DNA of 5,605 nt from Methanolobus sp. UBA32 (GTDB taxonomy: Archaea; Halobacteriota; Methanosarcinia; Methanosarcinales; Methanosarcinaceae): NCBI GenBank assembly GCA_002507205.1, contig DAZF01000010.1:5294-10898 (forward strand). The letters are read 5' to 3'. Below, piece by piece: positions 1 through 5,605 of this stretch. The position numbers and the translations under genes were made by a program. How positions within the stretch are numbered: position 1 is the first letter of the stretch; each line of letters starts with the position of its first letter. Under the pieces are notes generated by a model. That model did not search any database, had not been told where the DNA came from, and worked only from the letters and a program-made list of their open reading frames with translations.

Positions 1-777
1 CCCGCCGGAAAAGAGAATGCCGAACTTTTCATCAGGCATACGTATGGAAACAGCATTTTCCAGTAGTTCTCTCATCTGTTCTTCTACTTCTGTGATGCTA
101 CCTTCATGCAGGGGTGTTATGGAGAAGAATTCCCGGTTGTACTTCTCTATAATGCCGGTTTTGATGTTGTAGGCAAGTATTTCCCTTGGGTTAAGCTCTT
201 TGATATCTGCATAGCCGTTACTTGCAAGTGCTTTCTTTTCAGAGGCAAAGGCAAAGCCATCGGAGAGGCTATACCAGAGTGGTTTGAGACCTACGATATC
301 TCTTGTAATATAAACAGTGTCATCCAGCCAGTATGCCAATGCATAGACTCCGATGGTTTCGCGTAGTATTTCATCGATGACCCGCATGATATCCTTTTGT
401 GACGTTATTCTGTCCCGTGTTCCGGATATCTGCTTCTCTATGAGCTTTATCAGCAGGTCTGCATCGTTCTGTGCTTCCATGCCGTATTTTTCTGCAAGTT
501 CCTTCCAGTTGTAGATCTCGCAGTTTGCAACTATCTTTCCTTTATATGCGATGGGCTGGAGTACGAAGTTGACCATAGAATGCAGCCGGTGTCCGAGCAC
601 ATTCTTTTGTGGGATACCGGTGTCAAGTTCAAGGAAATTGACGTTTTCTGCACAGTAGAGTTCGTTCTCAGTACAAATCCCTATACCATCCAGTCCCCTG
701 TTCTTTGTTATTTCCAGGGCTTGAAAGGTATGTTCCACTGCATTTTCGTTGTTGAAGAATCCTGTAATTGAGCACAT
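1..777 (-). CDS. asnB: Asparagine synthase (glutamine-hydrolysing)-like protein, 3' part cut by the window edge
   Basis: This frame has no stop from the ATG at 775-777 to base 1, giving 259 residues. They form a class II (Ntn-type) glutaminase domain. Cys2, exposed after removal of Met1 (MCSITG), is the expected nucleophile. HRL at 63-65, NCEIYN at 85-90 with Asn85 and Glu87, and Asp105 match the glutamine-binding residues of AsnB. RDIVGLKPLWY at 159-169 and FAFASEKKAL at 175-184 are typical of the end of this domain. The visible part stops at SGG (257-259), the beginning of the SGGxDS pyrophosphate loop of the synthetase domain, so roughly the C-terminal half is missing. In the family, glutamine amide nitrogen is moved to an AMP-activated carboxylate, usually aspartate, to make asparagine in the cytoplasm. 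The family's usual NGE is NCE here and MCGI is MCSI, so it is a divergent member and the acceptor could differ. There is no clear Shine-Dalgarno. The start is fixed by the catalytic Cys2. Confidence 0.9.
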   Translation of the reverse strand, partial: MCSITGFFNNENAVEHTFQALEITKNRGLDGIGICTENELYCAENVNFLELDTGIPQKNVLGHRLHSMVNFVLQPIAYKGKIVANCEIYNWKELAEKYGMEAQNDADLLIKLIEKQISGTRDRITSQKDIMRVIDEILRETIGVYALAYWLDDTVYITRDIVGLKPLWYSLSDGFAFASEKKALASNGYADIKELNPREILAYNIKTGIIEKYNREFFSITPLHEGSITEVEEQMRELLENAVSIRMPDEKFGILFSGG

Positions 778-838
778 ATTTTCAGTTAATAAGAGTATTT
801 TTGCTTCTGAAAAGCGCTACAGTCTGATAAAGGCTTTG

Positions 839-853
839 AGTATATTATATACA
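839..853 (-). promoter_or_regulatory. Probable TATA box of the asparagine synthase gene
   Basis: On the minus strand this reads GTATATAATATA, close to an archaeal TATA box. It lies about 65-75 bases upstream of the ATG at 777. With the usual 25-base TATA-to-start distance, transcription would begin near 820 and leave a leader of about 40 bases. No convincing purine-rich BRE is visible. The call rests on sequence and position only. Confidence 0.5.
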
Positions 854-860
854 CTGAAGT

Positions 861-900
861 AGAAAAAAAAGAAATGGGAAGAAATAATGAAAAGTAAAAT
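861..900 (-). terminator. T-tract terminator after the unknown 128-residue gene
   Basis: Read on the minus strand, the bases just after the stop at 910 are T-rich and end in an uninterrupted run of eight T (863-870). Archaeal transcription commonly ends at such tracts without a hairpin. The tract lies about 10 bases upstream of the TATA box for the next minus-strand gene, so it would separate the two transcripts. Confidence 0.5.
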
Positions 901-909
901 GTGGTATTC

Positions 910-1296
910 TCAGGGCTTGCATTCCAGAGCAATACGTTCTTCCGGTTTAAGGGAGATATAGTATCTTAATATATCCTCCGGATCAATGTCCACGCCAAGG
1001 CTATATCCTTTTGCTCTGCCACTTCTGAGGAAACGTTCTTCCTTTTCGTGTTTTCTGAACATGAGGGCTTGAACTTCTTCGTCATCAAGCTTTGACATAT
1101 CTACTTTCTTGAGAAGACCTATGAGCAAAAAGTTGTTCTCGATACGTTCGTAAATACTTTCCGTCTTGTTCTCTACCTTCTTTTCAGGCTCGAAGAGGTA
1201 TGCAGTCTCACCGTTAGAACCTCTGTATTCCAGTGATATCTTCTTGAGTACCAGTTTCCCATTCTCGCATACCAGAATTTTGCGCTCAGTCTTCAT
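910..1296 (-). CDS. Conserved-looking hypothetical protein, 128 residues
   Basis: I do not recognise this family. The protein begins MKTERKILVCENGKLVLKKI. The first third alternates short beta-like stretches and turns and ends near LFEPEKK. The middle is a charged, probably helical segment (about residues 40-85: ERIENNFLLIGLLKKVDMSK, then EEVQALMFRKHEKEERFL). The tail contains GVDIDPEDILRYYISLKPEE, then ERIALECKP. There is no signal peptide, membrane segment or metal-binding motif, so it is probably a soluble cytoplasmic protein. The frame is open up to 1371, but I start at 1296: GAGG lies 7 bases upstream of that ATG, and the longer version would include the probable TATA box at 1339-1346. 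Codon use and composition fit the neighbours, so it looks like a genuine gene. It is transcribed alone, divergently from the phosphatidyltransferase gene, and its context gives no functional clue. Confidence 0.75.
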   Translation of the reverse strand: MKTERKILVCENGKLVLKKISLEYRGSNGETAYLFEPEKKVENKTESIYERIENNFLLIGLLKKVDMSKLDDEEVQALMFRKHEKEERFLRSGRAKGYSLGVDIDPEDILRYYISLKPEERIALECKP

Positions 1297-1303
1297 TTCA
1301 TTG

Positions 1304-1307
1304 CCTC
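1304..1307 (-). promoter_or_regulatory. Ribosome binding site that decides the start of the unknown gene
   Basis: On the minus strand GAGG is followed by seven bases (CAATGAA) and then ATG at 1296. The ATG inside the spacer is out of frame and meets a stop at once. This site favours the 128-residue product over the 153-residue open frame. Confidence 0.65.
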
Positions 1308-1337
1308 TGTTTGTTTTTTGCAGAATACAAGTCCACA

Positions 1338-1348
1338 GATATTTATGC
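1338..1348 (-). promoter_or_regulatory. Probable TATA box of the unknown 128-residue gene
   Basis: The minus strand reads GCATAAATATC. An archaeal start site about 25 bases downstream would fall near 1317, leaving a leader of about 20 bases that just includes the GAGG site. The spacing agrees well with the revised start at 1296. Confidence 0.45.
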
Positions 1349-1557
1349 AAGTCATGAGATTGTACTACCAATTTACAATCTATTGTGTTTGTTCTACATT
1401 TCCAGTTTTCTCAATTCAATATTTATACTTTTCTACACAACAGTATCTAATTATAATGATGATGATGAGATGTTATTTTTCAATCTGTTCTGTTAATAAA
1501 TGGATGCAAGATATGAAATAGAAAGACTTTCAAAAGGCATAGAATAGTCACAGGATT

Positions 1558-1561
1558 GGAG
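1558..1561 (+). promoter_or_regulatory. Ribosome binding site of the phosphatidyltransferase gene
   Basis: GGAG stands four bases before the ATG at 1566, slightly closer than the seven-base spacing of the other genes in this window. No other in-frame start competes with it. Confidence 0.5.
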
Positions 1562-1565
1562 TCAC

Positions 1566-2153
1566 ATGTTCAACGAATTAAAGAATACTATCAGAGCATC
1601 TATCTTGCCATTAGTAAAATGGATTCCCTTATCTCCAAATTCACTTACTCTTATAGGTTTACTCATTAGTATCTGGGCTGCAATCGCATTTTCAAAAGGG
1701 AATCTTCTGGCAGGCGGTTTGCTCATACTCTTTAGCGGTCTCTTTGATATGATAGACGGTGCCGTTGCAAGAGCAAAAGATCGTATGACTGCTTTTGGCG
1801 CAGTGCTTGATTCAGTATGTGACCGCTATGCTGACGCTATTATCTTTGTAGGTATTATCTATGGTGTTATTGCCGGAACTATCATAGAGACAACTCTTTT
1901 TTCAGTTCCGCTGTGGCTTTGGGTCGTATTTGCTATCATGGGTTCGTATCTTGTAAGCTATGTGCGCTCAAGGGCAGAAACAGCAGGCGCAACAGCCATG
2001 AATATAGGGGTAGCTGAGAGGCCGGAGCGCATGATGATACTTGTGGCAGGGGCACTGAGTGGTTATCTGGGAGAATCTGTCGTTATTATCGTGATCCTTA
2101 CTCATATAACAATGATTCAGCGGCTGCTTCATGCAAAAAGGTCACTTGCATGA
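1566..2153 (+). CDS. CDP-alcohol phosphatidyltransferase, probable archaetidylinositol phosphate synthase
   Basis: This 195-residue membrane enzyme carries the complete CDP-alcohol phosphotransferase signature D-x2-DG-x2-AR-x8-G-x3-D-x3-D: Asp61, Asp64, Gly65, Ala68, Arg69, Gly78, Asp82 and Asp86. These aspartates bind the metal ions and CDP-lipid, and the last is the likely base. About five to six hydrophobic segments are visible (roughly 24-43, 47-60, 88-105, 113-131, 156-168, 171-185). SYVRSRAE (131-138) and ERPERMMI (151-158) closely resemble motifs of mycobacterial phosphatidylinositol-phosphate synthase and its archaeal counterpart. I therefore infer the archaeal reaction: CDP-archaeol plus inositol 1-phosphate gives archaetidylinositol phosphate plus CMP. 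The length is normal for the family. It appears to be a single transcription unit: purS starts 105 bases downstream and has its own promoter-like sequence. Another headgroup, such as glycerol phosphate or serine, is less likely but not excluded. Confidence 0.85.
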   Translation: MFNELKNTIRASILPLVKWIPLSPNSLTLIGLLISIWAAIAFSKGNLLAGGLLILFSGLFDMIDGAVARAKDRMTAFGAVLDSVCDRYADAIIFVGIIYGVIAGTIIETTLFSVPLWLWVVFAIMGSYLVSYVRSRAETAGATAMNIGVAERPERMMILVAGALSGYLGESVVIIVILTHITMIQRLLHAKRSLA

Positions 2154-2180
2154 GAAGATTATATCTGCAATGCAAAGGTT

Positions 2181-2200
2181 ATAATAGCAGACGTTATTAT
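2181..2200. repeat. Short inverted repeat upstream of purS
   Basis: ATAATA and TATTAT are separated by eight bases (GCAGACGT). The arms are short and AT-only, so this could be chance. Its place just upstream of the probable purS promoter makes a regulator site possible. No known purine operator motif is recognisable. Confidence 0.25.
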
Positions 2201-2215
2201 TTATGCCTGAGTTTA

Positions 2216-2232
2216 TCTTATATTATATATAT
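2216..2232 (+). promoter_or_regulatory. Probable TATA box region of purS-purQ
   Basis: A strongly AT-only run, TCTTATATTATATATAT, lies 27-43 bases before the purS ATG. A TATA box in its left half would place transcription start near 2245, giving a very short leader holding the GAGG site. A second candidate, TATTATTTATG at about 2195-2205, would give a longer leader of about 30 bases. Either supports separate transcription of purSQ. Confidence 0.45.
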
Positions 2233-2247
2233 CATCAAATGAGAGAT

Positions 2248-2251
2248 GAGG
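2248..2251 (+). promoter_or_regulatory. Ribosome binding site of purS
   Basis: GAGG, seven bases before the ATG at 2259. This is the same spacing as for purQ and for the unknown minus-strand gene. Confidence 0.6.
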
Positions 2252-2258
2252 ATTCCAA

Positions 2259-2510
2259 ATGCAATATCAAGCAGATGTAACCATTGAACTTAAAACCGGT
2301 ATGCTTGACCCTGAAGGTACAACCATCAAAAGGGCACTTGAACACCTTGGATATGAAACCGAAAGTGTGAAAACAGCTAAAAAGTACACTATTGATCTCC
2401 AGTCTGAGAATATCCATGCTGCAAGGGAAACAGTAGAGGAAATGTGCCAGAAACTGATCGCCAACCCAATAATCCATAATTATTCCATTTCCTTGAGGGA
2501 ATTGCAATGA
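2259..2510 (+). CDS. purS: Phosphoribosylformylglycinamidine synthase, PurS subunit
   Basis: This 83-residue protein has the full length and pattern of free-standing PurS. A first beta strand (QADVTIELKTGMLDPEG) leads to a helix (TTIKRALEHLGYE), a strand (YTIDLQS), a second helix (ARETVEEMCQKLIANPIIHN) and a final strand (YSISLREL). PurS is a small dimeric bridge in the three-part FGAM synthase. It links PurL to the glutaminase PurQ and helps pass ammonia in the fourth step of purine synthesis (FGAR to FGAM, using ATP and glutamine). The start follows a good GAGG site. The stop overlaps the purQ start as ATGA, so the two are probably translationally coupled. purL is not in the window. Confidence 0.95.
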   Translation: MQYQADVTIELKTGMLDPEGTTIKRALEHLGYETESVKTAKKYTIDLQSENIHAARETVEEMCQKLIANPIIHNYSISLRELQ

Positions 2511-3202
2511 GTATTGGTATTGTACAGTTTGGTGGCAGCAATTGTGACCTTGACGTGTTGCATGTCCTGAAGGATGTTATCGGAGTTGACGCTGAACTTG
2601 TATGGTACAAGGAAGAAAACCTGAAACGTTTTGAAGGCATAGTCATCCCCGGAGGTTTCTCATACGGTGATTACCTCAGGGCAGGCGCTATTGCTGCACG
2701 TACTCCTATTATGAACTCGGTCAAGGAACTTGCAGAAGCAGGTAAACCTGTGATGGGTATCTGTAATGGTTTCCAGGTTCTCACAGAATCCGGACTTCTC
2801 GAAGGTGCACTCACAACCAACGACTACCCCAAGTTCAGGTGTGAACCTACTTTCCTGAGGGTTGAGTCCACAGACACACCTTTCACTTCAAAGTTCAAAA
2901 AAGGAGATGTCGTCAGCATTCCTATTGCCCACATGGAAGGTAACTTCTATGCAGATGAATCAACACTTTCAATGCTTGAGGATAACGGTCAGGTAGTATT
3001 CCGGTATGCAGACAAAGATGGCAAGGTAACTGATGAAGTAAATCCTAATGGCTCACAGGAAAACATTGCCGGTATCGTAAGTGCAAAAAAGAATGTACTT
3101 GGTATGATGCCACATCCTGAGAGAGCATCCGAGGAGATTCTGGGTTCAAAGGACGGAATCAGAATATTTGAATCAATGGTGGAGTTCATCTCCAGCAAAT
3201 GA
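2507..3202 (+). CDS. purQ: Phosphoribosylformylglycinamidine synthase, glutaminase subunit PurQ
   Basis: This 231-residue class I glutamine amidotransferase has the PurQ hallmarks. These are GSNCDLD near the N-terminus (10-16), IPGGFSYGDYLRAG (47-60) forming the oxyanion region, ICNGFQVL (85-92) with nucleophile Cys86, IAHMEGNFYAD (140-150), NPNGSQENIAGI (179-190) and MMPHPER (200-206) with the catalytic His203 and Glu205. All three triad residues are present and the length is normal. It hydrolyses glutamine and delivers ammonia to PurL for FGAM formation in de novo purine synthesis. The ATG overlaps the purS stop. A GAGGG site (2495-2499) inside the end of purS stands seven bases upstream, so it has its own ribosome binding site besides coupling. 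A long T-rich stretch follows the stop. Confidence 0.97.
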   Translation: MSIGIVQFGGSNCDLDVLHVLKDVIGVDAELVWYKEENLKRFEGIVIPGGFSYGDYLRAGAIAARTPIMNSVKELAEAGKPVMGICNGFQVLTESGLLEGALTTNDYPKFRCEPTFLRVESTDTPFTSKFKKGDVVSIPIAHMEGNFYADESTLSMLEDNGQVVFRYADKDGKVTDEVNPNGSQENIAGIVSAKKNVLGMMPHPERASEEILGSKDGIRIFESMVEFISSK

Positions 3203-3240
3203 TTCTTTTCCTTTTTTTCTTCTTATTTTGCTTCTTGTTC
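3203..3240 (+). terminator. T-rich terminator of purSQ
   Basis: The 38 bases between the convergent purQ and rnhB stops are almost entirely T and C on the plus strand, with runs of seven and four T. No hairpin is apparent. This is the usual form of an archaeal T-tract terminator. It works only for plus-strand transcripts. The minus strand is A/G-rich here, so rnhB must end further on, antisense to purQ. Confidence 0.6.
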
Positions 3241-3897
3241 TTATTCATTCTCTGGTTTCATAACATTCTCTGCAGTTTTCCAGGAATGCCTTACAAAATC
3301 CGGTAGTTCTCCATGCTCCTTATACCAGTCTGCAAGAAACTGTTTTGTTTTAGGGTCTGAAGGATAACCACTGCCAAAATCCACGCCAAAATCGTCTTTG
3401 AGTTCTTCTATCAATGCGTCCCTTCGCACTTTGGCTACAATTGAAGCTGCAGAAACAACCGGGTAAGTGGCATCAGCCCGGTGCTTAGAGATGATGGATA
3501 ATTTTCTGGCTTTTTCAGGATAGCTCTTTCTGTACTCTTCAAGAAGTCTTTTCCCGAACCTATCCTCATTCACGTCGGCTGCGTCCACGTAGGCTTTTTC
3601 AGGATGGAGATGTCCAAGTACTTTTGAAAATGCAACGACCATAATATCGTTCATACTCATGAGTTTTCGAAGTTCATCGATCTGACTGGCTGATATCTCA
3701 AGGACAAATATATTTTCTGAGTATTTCTCTATCTGTCCGGCAAGCTGGGGTCTTTTTTTAGGACTTATCTTTTTTGAGTCTGCAACACCAAGGTTCTTCA
3801 ATGTGTTTGTTTTTGCCTCGTCCAGCAGCACTCCTCCGACACACATAGGTCCAATGACCGGTCCTTTCCCGGCTTCATCTATTCCAGCTATCTTCAT
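3241..3897 (-). CDS. rnhB: Ribonuclease HII
   Basis: This 218-residue archaeal RNase HII cleaves the RNA strand of RNA:DNA hybrids and removes single ribonucleotides or primers during replication and repair. It starts MKIAGIDEAGKGPVIGPM, the standard N-terminus of archaeal homologues. The four metal-binding acids are visible: Asp7 and Glu8 (GIDEAG), Asp105 (AYVDAADVN) and Asp142 (KHRADATYPVVSAASIVAKV). DSKKISPKKR (40-49) and SGYPSDPKT (176-184) are also typical, the latter of archaeal forms. The frame is open to a TTG at 3960, but the family alignment and AGGA at 7 bases upstream favour the ATG at 3895-3897. The 68 bases to the pilus gene stop could permit read-through or a weak own promoter (ATTATTTAT at about 3971-3980, at the end of the upstream gene). 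The protein looks intact. Confidence 0.96.
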   Translation of the reverse strand: MKIAGIDEAGKGPVIGPMCVGGVLLDEAKTNTLKNLGVADSKKISPKKRPQLAGQIEKYSENIFVLEISASQIDELRKLMSMNDIMVVAFSKVLGHLHPEKAYVDAADVNEDRFGKRLLEEYRKSYPEKARKLSIISKHRADATYPVVSAASIVAKVRRDALIEELKDDFGVDFGSGYPSDPKTKQFLADWYKEHGELPDFVRHSWKTAENVMKPENE

Positions 3898-3941
3898 GAT
3901 ATCTTCCTGAACTCCGCTATCGATATCAATGCCGGTAATCA

Positions 3942-3950
3942 TAAAAAAAG
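3942..3950 (-). terminator. Possible weak T-tract terminator after the pilus gene
   Basis: The minus strand shows seven consecutive T about 17 bases after the stop of the pilus assembly gene. It is short and isolated, so termination may be partial, with rnhB expressed by read-through. Confidence 0.3.
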
Positions 3951-3965
3951 GATTTGCCAAAGGGT

Positions 3966-5605
3966 TCAGATAAATAATGTGAATATCGTATACCCTATGG
4001 CTATCATAATTGTAGAATGCTTAAGTCCTGACAGTACACTACCTTCACCCATTGCACCTGCCATAAGTCCGGAACTGAGTCCCTGTAGTATGGATGCATG
4101 CTTGAAAAGACGGGTGTAGTATTCAAGGTCAAAGTTTCCAAGGAATCCCCCAGCCGTTGAACCGGATGATGCCATCTGTTGTCCTGCTTCTGCCATTTCT
4201 GTAAGGAATGTTGTAGAAATAACGTATATGACACCAACAAAGACCATGAACGATATGTAAATGATGACAATATAGATCATCATGCTCATACCACGCTCTC
4301 TTTTCATTCCCTGTTCCGAAGATGCATCTCTGGCAGCTACCATGAGTACTTCTCCGATATCTCCACTGGACTCGTTAGCTTTTGTTATGAGTGAAAGGGA
4401 TCTTGTGACCACCTGTGTTCTCAAACGGTTCGCAAACCTGATCAGCCCGTCGTTTATCTCAAGTCCCCAGAAGATATCATGCCATATTTTCTTGATCTCT
4501 TTGCTTAATGAGTCTGTATCTGACTTTGCCATGAGTCTGATGGCATCCCTGAGGGTCATACCCGTTTCATTGGTGCTGGCAAGTTTCTTGAGGAAATCCG
4601 GGAAACTGCTCTCAAGTTTCCTTTTCCTTCTGGCCTTCAGTTCATGGAATATTGAAAGTGGTACTATGACTATGAATAAGGCCAGGACTAATTTATCGTC
4701 AATGAAATCAATGAGCAGCAGGGGGTTGCGAGCAACGTTCATATTCATGAACAGTGGGATGAAAATGACAAGCAATGCCAGAGGTATTGTCACTGCAAGC
4801 GTTGCCAGCGGATTTTGATACATCGGTGCAAGAGGATTGTTCAGTATATTCCTAAGTGCAAGTGATTTTTTTGATTTAATGAATCCCTCAAAGCAATTTC
4901 TTTCACGGACCTTTTCTTCACTTTCATCAATGAGATCATCGTTCTCATCATATGTCTGCTCCAGATTTTTAGGAACATCCGGTATTCCATGATCAAGTGT
5001 CTCATTGGTTGGAAGCAGTTTAGGTTCTCCCATTTCGGTGGGTGTGATGATGCTGATCATCACTACAAACATCAATGAACCCACAGGCAGGACTGCGTAG
5101 ATGATAGCAGATACCATGGTCGTCGTTCCTGAACCCATAACAGCCATCATAACACCCATGATGATTATGAAAAGGGGTCCAGCTACGAATGCAGTAACAT
5201 ATGATTCGGCCAGAAGTCCCAGTGTTTCAAGGAAACCTTTCTGGTCAACCTCTGCTTTTATCAGGTATTGTTCTGACTTATCACGGAAATAATTGGGAAT
5301 ATTTCCACCACTGTCAATGACTGTCAGGAGATTGTATATAAGGTCCTGGAATCTGTCAGATGGTGTGATCTCTGAAGCGCTGGAAAGTGCTGTTCTCAGA
5401 TCATGACCGAAATAATCCATATCCCTGACGATGGAGTCGACTTCCTTTGAGACTTCTCCATACGTGTCTTCTGCACTTGCAATGGCCCTGAAGATATCAA
5501 TGATATTCATTCCGCCCTTACTCAATGCGTACATAAAGGTAACAGCATAAGGAAGCTGCATGTCTATCTTTGATTTTCTTTCACTTGCCTGGAAGCCAGG
5601 GAATA
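3966..5605 (-). CDS. Archaeal type IV pilus/archaellum-type membrane platform protein (T2SSF, FlaJ/PilC-like), N-terminus cut
   Basis: The frame stays open from the stop at 3966 to the right edge. Upstream of the Met at 5561 it continues as FPGFQASERKSKID, followed by MQLPYAVTFMYALSKGG. That join reads as one T2SSF domain, so 5561 is an internal Met and the true start lies outside. At least 545 residues are visible. Numbering from the internal Met, the first T2SSF cytoplasmic domain is about 1-110, with membrane segments near 122-142 and 148-173. An acidic linker (about 175-230, rich in Asp/Glu) follows, then membrane segments near 253-273 and 288-305. The second T2SSF domain spans about 316-420, followed by membrane segments near 427-449, 488-505 and 513-531. 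LMAGAMGEGSVLSGLKHSTI near the end is a hallmark of archaeal FlaJ/PilC proteins. Such proteins anchor a secretion ATPase and assemble pilins or archaellins. The partner ATPase, if adjacent, would lie to the right. I cannot tell archaellum ArlJ from pilus PilC, but the two well-separated domains favour PilC. Confidence 0.9.
   Translation of the reverse strand, partial: FPGFQASERKSKIDMQLPYAVTFMYALSKGGMNIIDIFRAIASAEDTYGEVSKEVDSIVRDMDYFGHDLRTALSSASEITPSDRFQDLIYNLLTVIDSGGNIPNYFRDKSEQYLIKAEVDQKGFLETLGLLAESYVTAFVAGPLFIIIMGVMMAVMGSGTTTMVSAIIYAVLPVGSLMFVVMISIITPTEMGEPKLLPTNETLDHGIPDVPKNLEQTYDENDDLIDESEEKVRERNCFEGFIKSKKSLALRNILNNPLAPMYQNPLATLAVTIPLALLVIFIPLFMNMNVARNPLLLIDFIDDKLVLALFIVIVPLSIFHELKARRKRKLESSFPDFLKKLASTNETGMTLRDAIRLMAKSDTDSLSKEIKKIWHDIFWGLEINDGLIRFANRLRTQVVTRSLSLITKANESSGDIGEVLMVAARDASSEQGMKRERGMSMMIYIVIIYISFMVFVGVIYVISTTFLTEMAEAGQQMASSGSTAGGFLGNFDLEYYTRLFKHASILQGLSSGLMAGAMGEGSVLSGLKHSTIMIAIGYTIFTLFI

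Larger units (their letters stand above)
1297..1565. other. Divergent intergenic region (269 bp)
   Basis: This AT-rich region separates two genes that point away from each other. It holds the probable minus-strand promoter near 1338-1348. For the plus-strand gene there are two possible TATA-like boxes, TATTTATACT around 1420-1429 and TTAATAAA at 1493-1500. They would give leaders of about 110 and 45 bases, and I cannot choose between them. A short ATG triplet run (1456-1468) and a weak TTGTGT/ACACAA inverted repeat (about 1383-1440) are present, but neither is strong. The short open frames here have no ribosome binding site and no protein-like sequence. Confidence 0.6.

Noticed and set aside
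106..771. Two plus-strand open frames (106-366 and 580-771)
   Set aside because: Both lie opposite the asparagine synthase gene, whose catalytic motifs are all in the minus-strand frame. Their own sequences show no protein family pattern.
1456..1468. ATG triplet repeat as a possible phase-variable microsatellite
   Set aside because: There are only about four units. They lie outside any gene, and the three-base unit could not switch a reading frame.
1311..1521. Small plus-strand open frames in the divergent intergenic region
   Set aside because: They are AT-driven, phenylalanine/tyrosine-rich, lack ribosome binding sites and overlap the probable promoter of the minus-strand gene.
2235..2646. 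Minus-strand open frames across purS and the start of purQ
   Set aside because: They are shadows of well-identified purS and purQ and have no family-like sequence.
3898..3960. N-terminal extension of RNase HII starting from a TTG
   Set aside because: Archaeal RNase HII begins at MKIAGIDEAG. The extension is not family-like and its start has no ribosome binding site.
4282..4818. A 178-residue open frame on the plus strand
   Set aside because: It is antisense to the T2SSF membrane protein, whose motifs are clear. Its translation is serine-rich and low in pattern, and it has no ribosome binding site.
1..5605. CRISPR array, tRNA, rRNA, insertion sequence or defence cluster
   Set aside because: I saw no regularly spaced repeats, no cloverleaf or rRNA-like stretch, and no transposase, nuclease or toxin motifs. 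All coding space is taken by housekeeping-type genes, the pilus gene and one unknown.

Overview
The window is a compact, moderately AT-rich stretch of a euryarchaeal chromosome, most likely a methanogen of the Methanosarcina/Methanolobus/Methanococcoides type. The evidence is the gene content: an archaetidylinositol-phosphate-synthase-like enzyme, a free-standing PurS with PurQ, an archaeal-type RNase HII and an archaeal double-domain FlaJ/PilC pilus protein. Archaeal TATA-like boxes, GAGG-type ribosome binding sites and T-tract terminators agree with this. The lineage is inferred from protein style, not from a marker gene.

Layout from left to right. Positions 1-777 (minus) hold the N-terminal 259 residues of an asparagine-synthase-like amidotransferase that runs off the left edge inside its ATP-binding loop. 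Positions 910-1296 (minus) hold a 128-residue protein I do not recognise. A 269-bp divergent promoter region follows. Positions 1566-2153 (plus) encode a CDP-alcohol phosphatidyltransferase, probably the enzyme that makes the inositol headgroup of archaeal lipids. Positions 2259-3202 (plus) encode a tightly coupled purS-purQ pair. Convergent to it, at 3241-3897 (minus), lies rnhB, and upstream of that on the same strand (3966 to the right edge) lies a large T2SSF-domain membrane protein of a type IV pilus or archaellum-like machine, cut at its N-terminus.

The genes are mostly single housekeeping transcription units. The only clear functional unit is purS-purQ, which with PurL (absent here) forms FGAM synthase. 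Three starts were revised from the longest open frame: the unknown gene starts at 1296, rnhB starts at 3897, and the pilus gene continues past 5561 to the window edge. I found no mobile element, CRISPR array, tRNA or rRNA, and nothing that argues for a new multi-gene system. The most open items are the unrecognised 128-residue protein, the Gly-to-Cys change in the glutaminase site of the asparagine synthase homologue, and the unseen partners of the pilus protein.
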